The notes beneath the pieces are model-generated. The model did not search any database. It had not been told where the DNA came from and worked only from the letters and a program-made list of their open reading frames with translations. DNA of 64,000 nt, taken from assembly GCA_016648135.1 (NCBI GenBank), contig JADDOH010023630.1, positions 62,001-126,000 on the forward strand, read 5' to 3'. Positions 36,003 to 47,309 of this stretch are shown piece after piece (position 1 is the first letter of the stretch; every line of letters starts with the position of its first letter). A program made the translations under genes and the position numbers. This DNA comes from Agrypnia vestita (taxonomy: Eukaryota > Arthropoda > Insecta > Trichoptera > Phryganeidae).

Positions 36003-36400
36003 CTTAATAGCTTACTCGCGCGGCTTCGCACTCGTAGATTTTTAGTAGCTTTTAGTCATATTTTATCAAATTGTGTATTAACCTTATCACATAGACATAT
36101 ATCGTTGCGGAATTTTTATAGAACATTTTGAGTTCTACAACTTCTCCACAGAAATAATTTAAATATCTCTTACTGTTAAGGCAAAAAACGTATCTCTCGC
36201 CCATTTTTTCGTCGACTTTAGTTGTACAATAGGTCACCATGAAAAGCTCCTTTATTTTAATGGAATAAAATAGAGCCTATGTCCACTCTGAAAGTCTATT
36301 CTATATACTGGTGAAAGAAAATCGGATGAGTAGTTTCGGATATTACCTCCTACATCCAAATTTACAAACTTTACCTCTTTATATATTAGTATAGTTTTAT
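36003..36400 (-). repeat. Dispersed repeat family P2, copy 2 (inverted)
   Basis: Reverse complement of 22955-23360 in order: CGCGCGGCTTCGC, TTTTTAGTAGCTTTTAGTC, CCATTTTTTCGTCGAC, CTCCTACATCCAAATTTAC and CCTCTTTATATATTAGTAT. Confidence 0.7.
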
Positions 36401-37904
36401 AAACTATTCTTTCTAAATTCTTCTAAGTAATATATTAACTCTATATACCCTTATTATGATGAAAATTGATGCTTGCTAGAAAGAAAAAAGTTGAGACAGT
36501 CATTACTAATTTTTTATTTGAAGCATGTATCAATTCATTAAAATATATTTTATTTTTTAACAAAAAAAATAAATTTTTATTTAATGAAGAATGAATTTAT
36601 TTTAATGAAATACTTAATCCATTTTTAAAATCTTCTCCTTTCAAATATTATAAATACCTCAAGGCGGTGCGCACATATTTATGTACGCTTAAAATTTCTA
36701 CGAGAAATATCAAGTTATCTGTCAAAGTTCAATATTTGCATCATTATTAGTGTAAGCATTTTAACCAGTGACACACACTGTTATTTGAGATTTTTATCTG
36801 ATTGCGATTATGATTGGCAACTGAATTTTCATAGTTCGACGGGCAACCATCGGTACTAGACAAAAATTATATCTTAGTTTCGTTCATTGATACGATAAGA
36901 TACAAATTCAGAACAACCGGTTAAAATAACGGTTAAACCATCTCTGATCATTACGGCGAAAATGTTGGCTTTAACTAATATTTTGACATTTTGGATGAAG
37001 ATATTTATAGATATTCATCTCGTCAAATTATAGACAAATTAAAGGTCAAAATGTTATATAATAGTGATCAACGAAATATTGTTTTAATAGTTTGTTTATT
37101 TATCTATTTGGTCATCCAACAGGAAGACATAAATACATAGTAAGAAAAGAATACGAAAAATTAGTTATATGTCTCCCACAATTATACGACGACATAGATA
37201 AGACAATGACAATAAAGATTAATTTAATAGACATAGATAAAACTCAGTGATAATAAGGAAGGGAAGTAAAATTAAACAGTAATAATTAGTAATTCGTATA
37301 ATGTATATAACGCACATTTTCATAATGCAAACCAACGAGGAAATACACGAATATCGGCCAAATATCCGTCTCAAATAAGAGCTCTTTCAATGACACGGGA
37401 TAATTTGTTCCATTTTTTGAAATTCTCTCTTGAAATTTTTTTCTTAATAATCAGGCGCAATTTAACGCAGTGCGAACACCATTTCTTCACTTCTTCAGTT
37501 CACTTCTACGATTTCTTGACGTGCCTTGTCTCGAAAATTTTTAATGATTTTTTTAGGAGACTAATGGGGACTATCTTCCATAATTTAAAAGAAGTGCATG
37601 TTGGCCTTTAGTAAGAGTAAAACGCGCGTGAAGAATATTTTGTGAAGGTGTTGGTGAGTAAATAATGCTATGTTTGTGGTGCGTGGTGACATTTACATTC
37701 TAGTGTTGTACTGACGAAGAGACGGGTTACGTCTCGAAACCGGTAGACAAAAAAGTAATTTTTAGTGATTATACACTAACACAAATAACATTTGTTAAAA
37801 AATGTGCCTAAAATTAATATTTCATTTGAAATTGTTGTAAATATGTTCTAAGAATACAGTTACTGGATTTGGTCCCCATAGGGATGATTAATTAATTAAG
37901 GATA

Positions 37905-38140
37905 AATTATAAAAGCTATTTCTATATGAGAAAAGTGGGTGGAAGTCTCCTGTATGAGCTGACTTAAGTGATAACTCAACACAATGCAACGTTCACCAAT
38001 TCCATCTTAAGAACATCCACATATTATCAAATTTTCTTAAGTTCTACGTATATGTTTCGAATCAATTGTAAGGCCTGAGCCATTGTATAAGAGACTTCCA
38101 AACACTTTTCTCATAATAGCTTCGTCTCTGTGAGACTTCT
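37905..38140. repeat. Dispersed repeat family A, copy 6, palindromic
   Basis: The left half is in plus orientation (GCTATTTCTATATGAGAAAA, GACTTAAGTGATAAC, AACGTTCACCAATTCCATC). The right end is inverted (CACTTTTCTCATAATAGC, CGTCTCTGTGAGACTT). So this copy has family A termini facing each other, as in a foldback or MITE-like form. Other copies show only one such end. Confidence 0.7.
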
Positions 38141-38252
38141 AAAATTTGTCCTTAATAAAATTGAAATTGTTGCAATTAAATTTTTTATTCAAAAACAGCA
38201 TCAGTCGGCTACATAAAAAAACACATTTTTTCCTCTTCGTTTTTTTTTGTTT

Positions 38253-38480
38253 TTATAGATTTCTTAGGCATTTCATAAATCGCCAGTGGGCTCTGTTTTG
38301 CCGGCCGGGTATGAATAAGTGATGCTCCGGCTGGCAGGTAAGAACAGCGAAAGGTTTGCCTGGGGAAATCGGACAATTTCTTGGGCTCTTAAAGTAAAAT
38401 GTGTCCCAAATTACACGATTCTGTATTCTGTTGAAGCGCTCCTGGGATCCGAATCTCCCAAGTATTTTGTGTATTTTCAC
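38253..38480 (-). other. Unassigned 75-codon minus-strand frame
   Basis: A GC-richer open frame with the phrase SQERFNRIQNRVIWDTFY, faintly like the QxRxIR segment of Jockey-type LINE proteins. The remainder does not follow that family. Listed only as a possible LINE scrap. Confidence 0.2.
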
Positions 38481-38702
38481 AAAATTTTGCTGTAATTATT
38501 CAATGCTTTTTGTAACTTGCTTGCGTTATTTCCTCGAGGGCGTCCTTGTATAAGAAAAACAATGTTATATAATATTTAACTAAAAACTACTTTAAATAAT
38601 GAAATGTTAAAAACTAGCTTGTGCAACTTGTTTTCTGAGATTTTGAGTCGGTTAGCTCATTCCGTCCCGAAGGAAAAATACTGTAGAATGTCTCAAAAAA
38701 CT

Positions 38703-38723
38703 CTAACCTAACCTAACCTAACC
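38703..38723 (-). repeat. Interstitial insect telomere repeat (TTAGG)4
   Basis: Four perfect CTAAC units plus one base, which is (TTAGG)n on the minus strand, the canonical insect telomere unit. Too short to be a telomere; more likely a repair insertion or a chance seed. Confidence 0.8.
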
Positions 38724-38734
38724 AGAAGATTTAA

Positions 38735-38759
38735 TATATATATATATTATATTATCTAT

Positions 38760-38790
<31 letters not shown>

Positions 38791-38792
38791 TA
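38735..38792. repeat. (TA)n and (TG)n microsatellite
   Basis: TA-rich palindromic run followed by about nine GT/TG units. Confidence 0.9.
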
Positions 38793-38857
38793 TTTATATT
38801 TTTAATTTATTTATGGAAGCGAGTCCATAATTTATTTATTAAGAAATAAATAAATGA

Positions 38858-39030
38858 AATTAAGAGAAACACACAAATATCAAATAATAAAACTGAAAAA
38901 TTAAATGCTGGAACCTGGATTCGAACCACGGATCTTTGTCTTACGCGGAGAGCGTGTTACCAATTTCACCATCCCAGCTACTTAATTAGCCGTCAATATT
39001 TGATAGTTATATGGTTCTCTTTGAATTATT
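38858..39030. mobile_element. Small inverted-repeat element enclosing a tRNA-like sequence
   Basis: Imperfect inverted arms of about 30 bp, AATTAAGAGAAAC...TATCAAATAAT at the left and, inverted, ATATTTGATAG...GTTCTCTTTGAATT at the right, bracket the tRNA-like sequence at 38906-38978. Such an arrangement suggests a tRNA-related SINE or MITE rather than a resident tRNA gene. Confidence 0.45.
38906..38978 (-). tRNA. tRNA-like sequence, probable pseudogene or SINE head
   Basis: On the minus strand GCTGGGA at the 5' end pairs with TTCCAGC at the 3' end (7 bp with one G-T), followed by an A discriminator. A D-arm-like GTGAAATTGGTAACAC and a T arm with GTTCGAATC (one stem mismatch) are present. The anticodon stem is weak (two of five pairs fail) and the residue before the anticodon is not T; the loop would give a GCG anticodon. 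Length 72 plus the discriminator fits a tRNA, but the defects argue against a working gene. Confidence 0.55.
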
Positions 39031-41339
39031 AATTCACTTATTTATTTTTTTCCATTTTTATTCGGGAAGAAATCGATTGTTACGAGAATATTAAACGAAG
39101 CTTTGACGTTTTCCTGCTAGTCGATTTCCGAATAATGGAAGTATTCTTTGCTAAACTGCAAATAAAGTATATATATATCGGTATTTGTAGAAGCAACATC
39201 GAGTACAAAGCGCATCGCAAGGAGCCAGACAAACGCCATTAAGGCCAACAACGGCTGGAAACACCCAATATTTAATACGAAATTCCCAAAAACCATTAAG
39301 GCCAATAATGACCAAAGTACCCAAATTTAGATTTTGACTTGCCAGACCTCACTTGGTAATAAGCTTCCGATACGAATGGACGTGCTCGCACTGCCCCTGA
39401 GGCGAAACGTCGGTTGACGAATGATTCTTCTGACGACCTGATTTTGACGCGGGTTATCCCAAAATAAATTAATACTAACATTTTTAACACCCGTGAAACT
39501 TTTACTATAACATATACATAACTCTAAGAATATATATATATATCTATATATTATATAGATTCTACACACAACATAATATATATAGATATATATATATATA
39601 TAATATATATAAGCACATATATATTTTTGGTATTAGAGATTTTGACTGTTATTTAGAATTAGTGTGTCTCGGTAAGATTCAAGTTGATTGCTGATTCTTT
39701 TTGGATGGATTTTATCATTTCTATATATTTGTCATAGTACAGTATCCATATCGGCGATGCGTATTCTAATTTTCTAAGAATCAAAGTTCATGTTAACTTA
39801 ATTGTTATTTGAGAACAAATTAAACTTTTACTAAGCGAAGAATGAAACCTAAAATATGAATGTTTTAATATATTATTTATGTGAATATAAATTTTAATGT
39901 GGAGTCTTGGCAATATATAATATAGACCCCGAGATCGTTGAAATATTGAAGTTTACATTATTGAAGCAAGAATTTTAAATTTTTTAAATTGAATTATTTG
40001 TGAATGAAATAATAAAGAATTTTTTTCATTAAAACGTAGATCATTAGATACACACTAAAAAATAAAATTAAGAAATCTTTTTACTCTGGTATTTCATTAA
40101 AGATCTTTATTACACTGCACCTCATATATTTTTGAGATGCCACTTTTCCTTCTAAATGCCAGTTTTTTCCTTTTGTATCATTGTTTCTCTTCCTTTTATA
40201 TTATTTTTATGTTGAGTAGCAGATCATTTTTTATACAAAAAATGATACAAAGAAAGTACACGCAAAGTGCAGAAAGGGAACCTTTGTTCCTGCAACAAAT
40301 AAGAAGATAACAGTGCAGTCAAATGCACATAGAAATATAAACATGCACGATAATCTTAATACATTAGTATATTATATCAACCCTTCTTTAGTGATCAAGG
40401 AACATTTTATATAATAAAATTCATATACGCAGGCGGAAGAATTATGTCAATTACGAGATATTCTTAAATTCGTCCCACATTGATTTGCAAATAAAAAATA
40501 CTATAAAGTTCTTCTAAAACAAAGCAGATTCTCTTTTGACATATTACTATCCTATACACAATTGAGCTCATCTATTTTATCTTCTAAGGACCTAAAAAAT
40601 ATTTTCAAATACATCCCCACTATTTAATAATTTCGTAATTTTTTAAAACGTTACTGGACAGAATTCTGAGATAAGTTATATTATTTATTGAATTGGCGTT
40701 AACTTTGTGGAATGACATTATAATTATATATAAATAAATAGATTACTTGTCTAAGACCACTAATGAGTTTAAGATGATTACACAACTAGTTTCGACAACT
40801 ACCGATGTTGTCATCAACGGGTGATGATTTAAACTGAAGCATAAGAGTAAAATTAATTATCTAAAGTACTGAGATAAGTTTGCGGCACCCACTGAAAAAA
40901 AATTATATAATAAAAAAGTTAACATCCTGTTAGTATAACTATTTACAAATGAGGATGCCATTTTGTTTTGACGAGCAACAGAAAATGTAATTCCAAATTT
41001 AAATAATTTCCCTCTTCTTTAAATGTTGAAACAAACAAATGAAATCGCCGCGCATTTGCATACTCCTTGACTTCGGTCTAGCAAAAAATTTTATAAAAAT
41101 ACAGGCGCAGTTAAATTGAATCTAGAGTTGTATTGGATATTTTGCTCGCAAAATACAAAAACGAAAGATAATTTATTCCATTTTAAAAGCATCTATCAAA
41201 ACAAACACTGGAAAAGTCGACTGCACATTAAAATAAAGTTTATCACTGAAATTTCTCTAAATATATTATACGGTAGTCATTTGAAATTGCTTATGAGCTT
41301 GTCACTAAAGAAAATAGTACTTAATATTTCACTTTGAAA
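39031..41339. other. No recognised gene; AT-repeat block
   Basis: Contains (AT)n-rich palindromic sequence at 39528-39622, GGCGAAACGTCGGTTGACG near 39400 and TAGTTTCGACAACTACCGATG near 40790. These motifs resemble those at 33.78, 37.71 and 44.48 kb but were not assigned to an element. Confidence 0.35.
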
Positions 41340-41588
41340 ACATATAAGTATCGTTATCAGCTCCGAAATCTACGTACACTATTTCACTACATGATGTCTC
41401 TGGCAAAGTCACCTCAAATATATGAAAGGTTTCAGATTTGCAACATATAATACAATTTAAAAAAAATTGATGTGTGGATGTTCTTACGACGGAATTGGTG
41501 AACGTTGCATTGTTTAGAGGGATCTCTTAAGCCAGCTCATGCAGCTGGGCCATTCTATAAATATACGTTCCTCACATACATTGAAGTG
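41340..41588 (-). repeat. Dispersed repeat family A, copy 7, interrupted by a LINE
   Basis: Reverse-orientation copy with AGCTCCGAAATCTACG, ATATATGAAAGGTTTC, GGAATTGGTGAACGTTGCA and AAGCCAGCTCATGCAG. Its expected right end (TCTCTGTGAGACTTG) appears only at 43462, after the LINE, so the LINE inserted into this repeat. Confidence 0.7.
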
Positions 41589-43460
41589 ACAGAGGAAATT
41601 GTACTAAAATATCTTTAAAAAATTGACATTCACAAAGGTGCCGGCCCGGACGAAATACCCTCAATCTTTATTAAACGATGTGCACACAATCTAGCCTTAC
41701 CCCTCTCTTTAATTTACAATCGTTCTCTAACAGAATGCACTGTCCCTCTTATTTGGAAATCTGCATATGTATCTCCTATCTTCAAGAATGATAAAAAAAT
41801 GATGTAAAAAACTATAGGCCTATCTCCAAACTTTGTATATTTAACAAAATTTTTGGAAAAATAATCTATGACCAACTGTATCCAGCTCTTAAGCTTACCT
41901 TGAATATTAATCAACACGGTTTCATTAGTGGTAAATCTACAACCACAAATCTTTTGACTTTCGTAGAATACCTCCAAGATAACTTAGATAACAGAATACA
42001 AGTGGACACTATCTATACCGACTACAGTAAAGCGTTCGATAGGGTTGATCACTCAACACTGTCAAACAAGCTTTTAAAGATAGATATTCACGGCAATCTT
42101 TATCGTTGGCTTACTTCTTATATCTCCAACCGTAGTCAAATTGTAGTGGTTGCAGGGTTTAAATCTAACACTGTTGTTGTAACATCTGGAGTACCTCAAG
42201 GCAGCCTGCTGGGACCATTGCTTTTTAACATTTATATCAATGATATAGGTGATTGCTTTCTAAACTCAAAAACTATCCTATATGCAGATGATATGAAAAT
42301 TTTTTCTCCCATAAACTCACTAGAAGATTGTCGAAGGCTGCAAGATGACCTACATCGTCTGAACACGTATTGCAATGCCCACAGCCTGGAAATAAATGTT
42401 TCTAAATGCTTCGTTGTACGCTTTACAAGAAATAAAAAGGTATTCTCTAATGAATATTCAATTAATAATATAACATTATCTACCAAATCCGAAAGCAAAG
42501 ACCTTGGGGTGATACTTGACAGTAAATTAAATTTCAACAAACATATCGATTACATAGTCACCAACGCATCATCTATGCTTGGTTTTGTCATACGCACATG
42601 TAAAAATTTCAAAAATATTAGTACCCTCAAGACATTTTATTTCTCATACGTTCGTAGTATTTTAGAATATGCATCTCAGGTGTGGAATCCAGGTTATGCA
42701 GTACACGAAAATAGAATTGAAAGCGTCCAAAACAGATTCCTAAGATACCTAGATCTCCGTTCATTTAGATCTCATATAAGCAATGAAGACTCTGCGAAGT
42801 TTTTTAACATGCAGACCCTAACTCGTCGAAGAAACATAGCTGACGCGGTGATGCTATTCAAAATAACACACAATCTAGTTGATAGTCCGGAACTTCTTCA
42901 ACGAATATCTTACCACATCCCAACTCGCAATAACAGACATTCACCTACTTTTCATCTCCCCTTTTGTAAGACCAACTCAAAACAAAACTCCTTTATGTAC
43001 AGATCCACAAATTCATTTAACACAAACTATCACCACATTGACATTTTCAACGCAACAATAAGAAACATAAAACAATCAATATCTACACTACCGCACCCAA
43101 ACTAATTTGTACATTATATCTTCCCTTCTACTCCCGTCCCACATTCCCCTCCACCCTCTCCACTCGCTATTAATGTATGTTAAAGTAAATTTTTAAATTC
43201 AGTGGAAAATCCTTAAGATTGTTTTGCCGTTAATTTTTCCCAAAACAAAATAAATAAATAAACACACAAATACACACACTCACACAAACTCACTATTGGA
43301 CATGTTTTTTCTTATTTTTTTATCGATTGTATATATGTGTTTTCTTGTAATTGGCCCAAAACTCTGTACATCAATTATTGTTTTTTTTTCAAGATTGATT
43401 AATTATATGGCTGTAAGAAAACCAATAAATGAAAATAAAATAAAAATAAAAATAAAGAAA
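41589..43460 (+). mobile_element. 5'-truncated non-LTR retrotransposon (Jockey/CR1-like LINE)
   Basis: Starts inside the reverse transcriptase gene (5' truncation), contains one long open frame, a 3' UTR of about 350 bp and an A-rich tail (AAAATAAAATAAAAATAAAA) ending at about 43460. It lies within a family A repeat, whose two parts flank it. Clear target-site duplications were not seen, perhaps because of decay. It is the least decayed coding element in the window. Confidence 0.9.
41592..43105 (+). pseudogene. LINE reverse transcriptase, truncated, with one stop and one frameshift
   Basis: Copies LINE RNA into DNA at the target site. Translation starts at about 41592 (EEIVLKYL, then a stop), continues KGAGPDEIPSIFIKRC and VPLIWKSAYVSPIFKND, loses frame near 41800, resumes DVKNYRPISKLCIFNKIFGK, and then stays open for 401 codons from 41900. 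In that part: QHGFISGKSTTTNL, the palm motif YTDYSKAFDRVDH (residues 40-51) with a catalytic aspartate, SGVPQGSLLGPLLFN (96-110), and YADD (128-131) with the catalytic pair. Near the C-terminus YVRSILEYASQVWNP matches the CR1/Jockey block. The N-terminal endonuclease is absent, so this copy cannot move alone. Confidence 0.92.
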
Positions 43461-43461
43461 T

Positions 43462-43500
43462 CTCTGTGAGACTTGTATTATTTATCTTTATTAATATTAA
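43462..43500 (-). repeat. Right end of family A copy 7
   Basis: TCTCTGTGAGACTTGTATTA resumes the family A terminus interrupted at 41588 by the LINE. Confidence 0.6.
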
Positions 43501-43608
43501 CAAAGCGTCTAAGATATTTGTAATGATCTTGATACGCGCACCTGGGGGATATAAACGAAAATACCGTACCTGTGTCTATTTCTAAGAAGCCATTAAACCC
43601 GGCCGTAC

Positions 43609-44267
43609 TGTAAAATTTCCTTACTTCCCAAAGGTGCATATTTCCAGTGAATTTGGCAGCCGGGAGCTCCGCCTAGCAACAGAAAATAAATTGTTTTTGT
43701 TCGCTTATCCATCCCTACCGCCGCCGAACAGGTATAAAAGCGGTGCGATTATACTTCCAGCCAGGATATACTGTTCGGAAGGCTCCAACAGTCCTCGCCT
43801 TAATAGGAGGTATCCGGTAAGGATTCCTGGCGAATCTAGGAAGCGATATCGCCGCCGCAGTCGAGTGTTCTGCCGGGCCGTATCAAGTCGAGCTTATGTG
43901 AAGCTCGAGTCTCGTCGAGTGTTTATCTCCGAGCAGTCTCTTCGCCATCGCTCTTGCTGTCGAGTTTTATCCGGCAAGAACCTCCACCGAATCTGTGAGA
44001 TGAGATCCAGAATTCCGCCTTAATTATTATTTTGTGACTACGCCAGAGACCTAAGTACTTGTGCTAATTGTATTTTATATTCTGTGTGCTCTTTTATATT
44101 TCGACTGTTTATATTTCTGTGTGTTTCTGTATATTTCTACTGTTTGTATTTCTGTGTTTTCCTCGTATATTTGACTGTAAATAAATCGTTGTAAAAAATA
44201 AACTTTTCAGTTATTTCCACGCCTTTGTCACTTGCACTTATAGTTTGAAACGAACAACTCCGTTTCA
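43609..44267 (+). repeat. LTR-like segment with TATA box and polyadenylation signals
   Basis: Begins TGTAAAATTTCC and may end ...GTTTCA. In order: GC-rich U3-like sequence, TATAAAA at 43732-43738, a GC- and CpG-rich R-like region, and AATAAA at 44180-44185 and 44197-44202. This order is that of a solo LTR of a BEL/Pao- or Gypsy-type retrotransposon. Against it: no matching second LTR, no clear target duplication, and uncertain ends. A 129-codon frame inside (43634-44023) is arginine- and serine-rich and probably just reflects GC richness. Confidence 0.5.
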
Positions 44268-44764
44268 ATTTATTTTTATACCTGTTTCGTATCCTTTGGG
44301 AGTGCATTCCGTTAATCATGCAGGAGATCAGGTTTTAATGTTTCTTCAGAGATATATATTAATTTCTATGTGATTTATTTAACTGGCAATTATGCAGCAA
44401 CTCAACCACAGAAAGCTCAACAAGATTCTTGAATTGAAAAACTAACAATCTTTGTGTAAACCACATTTATTAATTCTAAACGTCTACCGGTTTTGATACC
44501 ACTGTATCATCGTCAGGACTAACGTGCAGTTAAATCCATAAATTAAATTTTGTAAAGAATTCATATGTTTGGTGGGGGTGTGGCCTAATTCGTGTTGGGG
44601 GAGTGGGGCGGGCTTTGACAGGGAGACATTTAAAGGGGGAATATATTGATTAATGGGTTATTCGTTAAATTTATCTGGTTACATTAGATTTAGTGTTAAG
44701 GGACTTTTTGATTTCTAACATTTTTAAACTCTCTTGCCTTAGACTACCGATTAAACTTTAATTA

Positions 44765-45185
44765 ACTATTTTAATAAATTCACAAAGTCACTGGACACGA
44801 ATTAAATTTAAGTACTTTTCGTTAATTTGTACTATTTCGTAATTAATCACTCGTCTGTTAAACATTTCTAGAATATTCTGTTTAATTTTTCTATAGCTGT
44901 CGTTACGATCAGTTTTATCACTCATTTTGTCACGTCGATTAAATGACTCCGTTTTTTAAATAAAACATGTTGGTTTTCGAACCTCCAAGATTATTCTATA
45001 CATTTCTAGTGCTTGCGAGAATATTTGCTTCGCTTCCAGACTGTTCCAAACGTCCAACAAATTTTGTAGATAATTCCAGGGCGTTGAGGGATATCTATTC
45101 CAGAGGGTTTTATAGTTTTGTTGTCTTCGACATATTACGAGAGATTCCGATCGCGCGTAATTCCGCCGAATTCTATAATAAAGTT
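44765..45185 (-). promoter_or_regulatory. Heat-shock-type promoter and leader family, copy E
   Basis: On the minus strand the promoter side (right) has CTCTCGTAATATGTCGA, TCTGGAATAG and the block CACTAGAAATG...CTTGGAGGTTCG shared with copies F and G. The leader has a perfect three-unit heat-shock element (plus TTCtaGAAtaTTC, 44866-44878), then GAAATAGTACAAATTAACG and GTGTCCAGTGACTTTGTG. The TATA position is degenerate (TTTATTTAAAA). No coding sequence downstream. Confidence 0.6.
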
Positions 45186-45189
45186 ACAA

Positions 45190-46140
45190 TATTTATGTAT
45201 ATAGGATTACAGCTAAAATTCTGCTATTATATTATAAGATTTTTTAAATTGTTGAATAACTTAACTAGCCCTGGCGTATGTTTCTGAATGTGCCAGGTAA
45301 CACCGGATACTGACAGCTGGTATATAATAGAATTACAAATAGACACAATGTGTTCGGACGAGGTAACCCCCAGAGTATTTATATGATGCTGCCTAATAGT
45401 ATTACCATTAGCCACCCGAACTTGGCGTTGCAGCCCTTATGTAATTCCCCTGTGCTTGTGTGTGATGTGTGTACGTATTGTGAAGAAAGGGGAGTCTATT
45501 ATAATATCATATATGCGCTATAAAAGCAAAAGCATCAATATCAAAAAGAATTTAATTCAGTCATCGAGGACTATTAATTTGTAATGTACTGAATTCGAGA
45601 TTTTACAGGAAACTTAGCCAATAAATTTTTAAGAAATATGATTTTGGAAGGGATAGATACATAAAATCGAAAATTCAGTACATTTTAAATAAGTAATCCT
45701 CGGTGACTGCATTCAAAACATTTATTTAATTTTTTGGACTTTGCTTTTATACCCCACATATGATATATCATTTATTTGTCTATTAATTAATACAATGCCC
45801 TTCATAATGTATAGACTTATATACGTTATTGTTCTCGACATCTTAAAAATTGAAAGCTAATGTATTTATTATAAATAAAGTAATTTAATCTAAATATAAT
45901 AATTTCGCTGTCTCTCGGTCTGTATCGTTCGTAATTTGCTGGGATTACAATAACAACGCGAGGCCCCAGTGTACATCAACCAGTGAGAAATTTAGGCAAC
46001 TTGCAAGGGTGGCCCCTTATTATTAATTATACGGCCCTGACATTTTTATATTATTATTTTAATATATTTTGTTTTAGGTTTAAGCGAATTGCCAATTTAA
46101 AAAAAAAAGCAAATGTTTTTATATTCATGAAAATAAGTCA
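45190..46140. other. No recognised feature
   Basis: AT-rich. An imperfect inverted pair around 45550-45725 (AATTTAATTCAGTCATCGAGGA and the inverted CCTCGGTGACTGCATTC) suggests a small decayed inverted-repeat element of about 190 bp. Confidence 0.4.
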
Positions 46141-46690
46141 TTCTTTATGTAACAATAACCGTCACCAACGCTACCAGTTGGCGTAAAAAATATTGAGGTA
46201 TAAAACGTAAAATTGTCGTTGTAACATTGTCCGACGATAACGCTGTAAGATGGCAGAAATAATGGAGAGGTATGTAAAACGATGAATAAAATAAACACAA
46301 TTCTCTACGTAACAATGTCTGTCACTGAAGCTTCCCGATGGCACACAAAATAATGACGAGGTATACAATAATAATGAGATATAAAAAGCAAAAAATGTAA
46401 CAATGTGGGTCACTAACGTTACAAGATGCCGCAAATAATGATGTTGTACCTATATAAAATGAGGAAAAAAATCGCATTTCTCTCTGTAACATTGTCTGAC
46501 ACTAACTTTTGTGGTGTGAATTGTAACTAACTCTTGTGGTGTGAATGGTAACTAATTGATGGTGTGAATAATAATTATATTAAGCAAAATTATCTGTGTA
46601 CCAATGCCTCTCACCAACGCTACCAAGACGCTAGATGGCACTCTTCTCCCCAGCCATAATTCGCGTCCAAAAAATACGGAAAAAAGTACG
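46140..46690. repeat. 88-bp satellite, about six degenerate monomers
   Basis: The box GTAACAATGTC...GTCACTAACG recurs at 46149, 46221, 46309, 46397, 46486 and (as GTACCAATGCC) 46598; spacings are 72, 88, 88, 89 and 112. The last gap contains an extra small repeat of TGTGGTGTGAATGGTAAC. A single monomer-like box lies far away at 51478. Confidence 0.85.
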
Positions 46691-46879
46691 TCATTTTTGA
46701 CAGTCTAATAATTTCAACATGGAACGGAGCTTGTCCGTATGTAGAAGACTAACAGCAGAGGACTAAATCAGCAATGGACTAAACTGGGAAACTATTACAC
46801 AAAGTAATATTCATAGAATATACCTACATTTATTTTTCAGAATTACTTAATATCTTTTCTCAAGGCATTTAAGACTCTT

Positions 46880-47300
46880 TTCTAGTACGCAAAAGTAAAG
46901 TTAGAAGACACCACTAATAAAATCGTTAAGAATCTGCCTAGAGAAACGTAATTAAATTGATATTTATCTTCCCAAACTAAAGTTGTTTGACAGGGCGTAT
47001 AAATACGTAACGTGACGTCATTAAAATTTAACTTCATAAAGTGCCAGAAAGCACCTTGTTGATTCAAATCAAACTTTAAATAATAGATTACGGAAAAGTT
47101 TGTGGTTTATTTTAAGTCATTATAAAATACATTGGGGTGGATTTAAGTCGTTGCCAAAAAGGGTGAACTTTGGAAATAAGTGCTCCCTCCAGAGTAATTA
47201 ATATTAGCATAAATAATCAGTTGAAAGAATTACCTTGCTATCGGTTCAATGGGTATTTTTCATGGGAAGCCCATATTTTGAGATACGCTGATATACAATT
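46880..47300. other. No recognised feature
   Basis: AT-rich spacer between the satellite and the minisatellite, without recognisable coding or repeat structure. Confidence 0.4.
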
Positions 47301-47309
47301 GTTAATGAA

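Noticed and set aside
38906..38978. Functional tRNA gene
   Set aside because: Weak anticodon stem, wrong residue before the anticodon, a T-stem mismatch, and inverted-repeat flanks favour a pseudogene or SINE.
42232..42540. 102-codon minus-strand frame
   Set aside because: Antisense to the LINE reverse transcriptase.
43634..44023. 129-codon arginine/serine-rich plus-strand frame
   Set aside because: Lies in a GC-rich LTR-like segment; no family resemblance and the frame is explained by low stop density in GC-rich DNA.
44967..45287. 106-codon plus-strand frame
   Set aside because: Antisense to heat-shock-type copy E; the shared nucleotide blocks, not the protein, are what is conserved.
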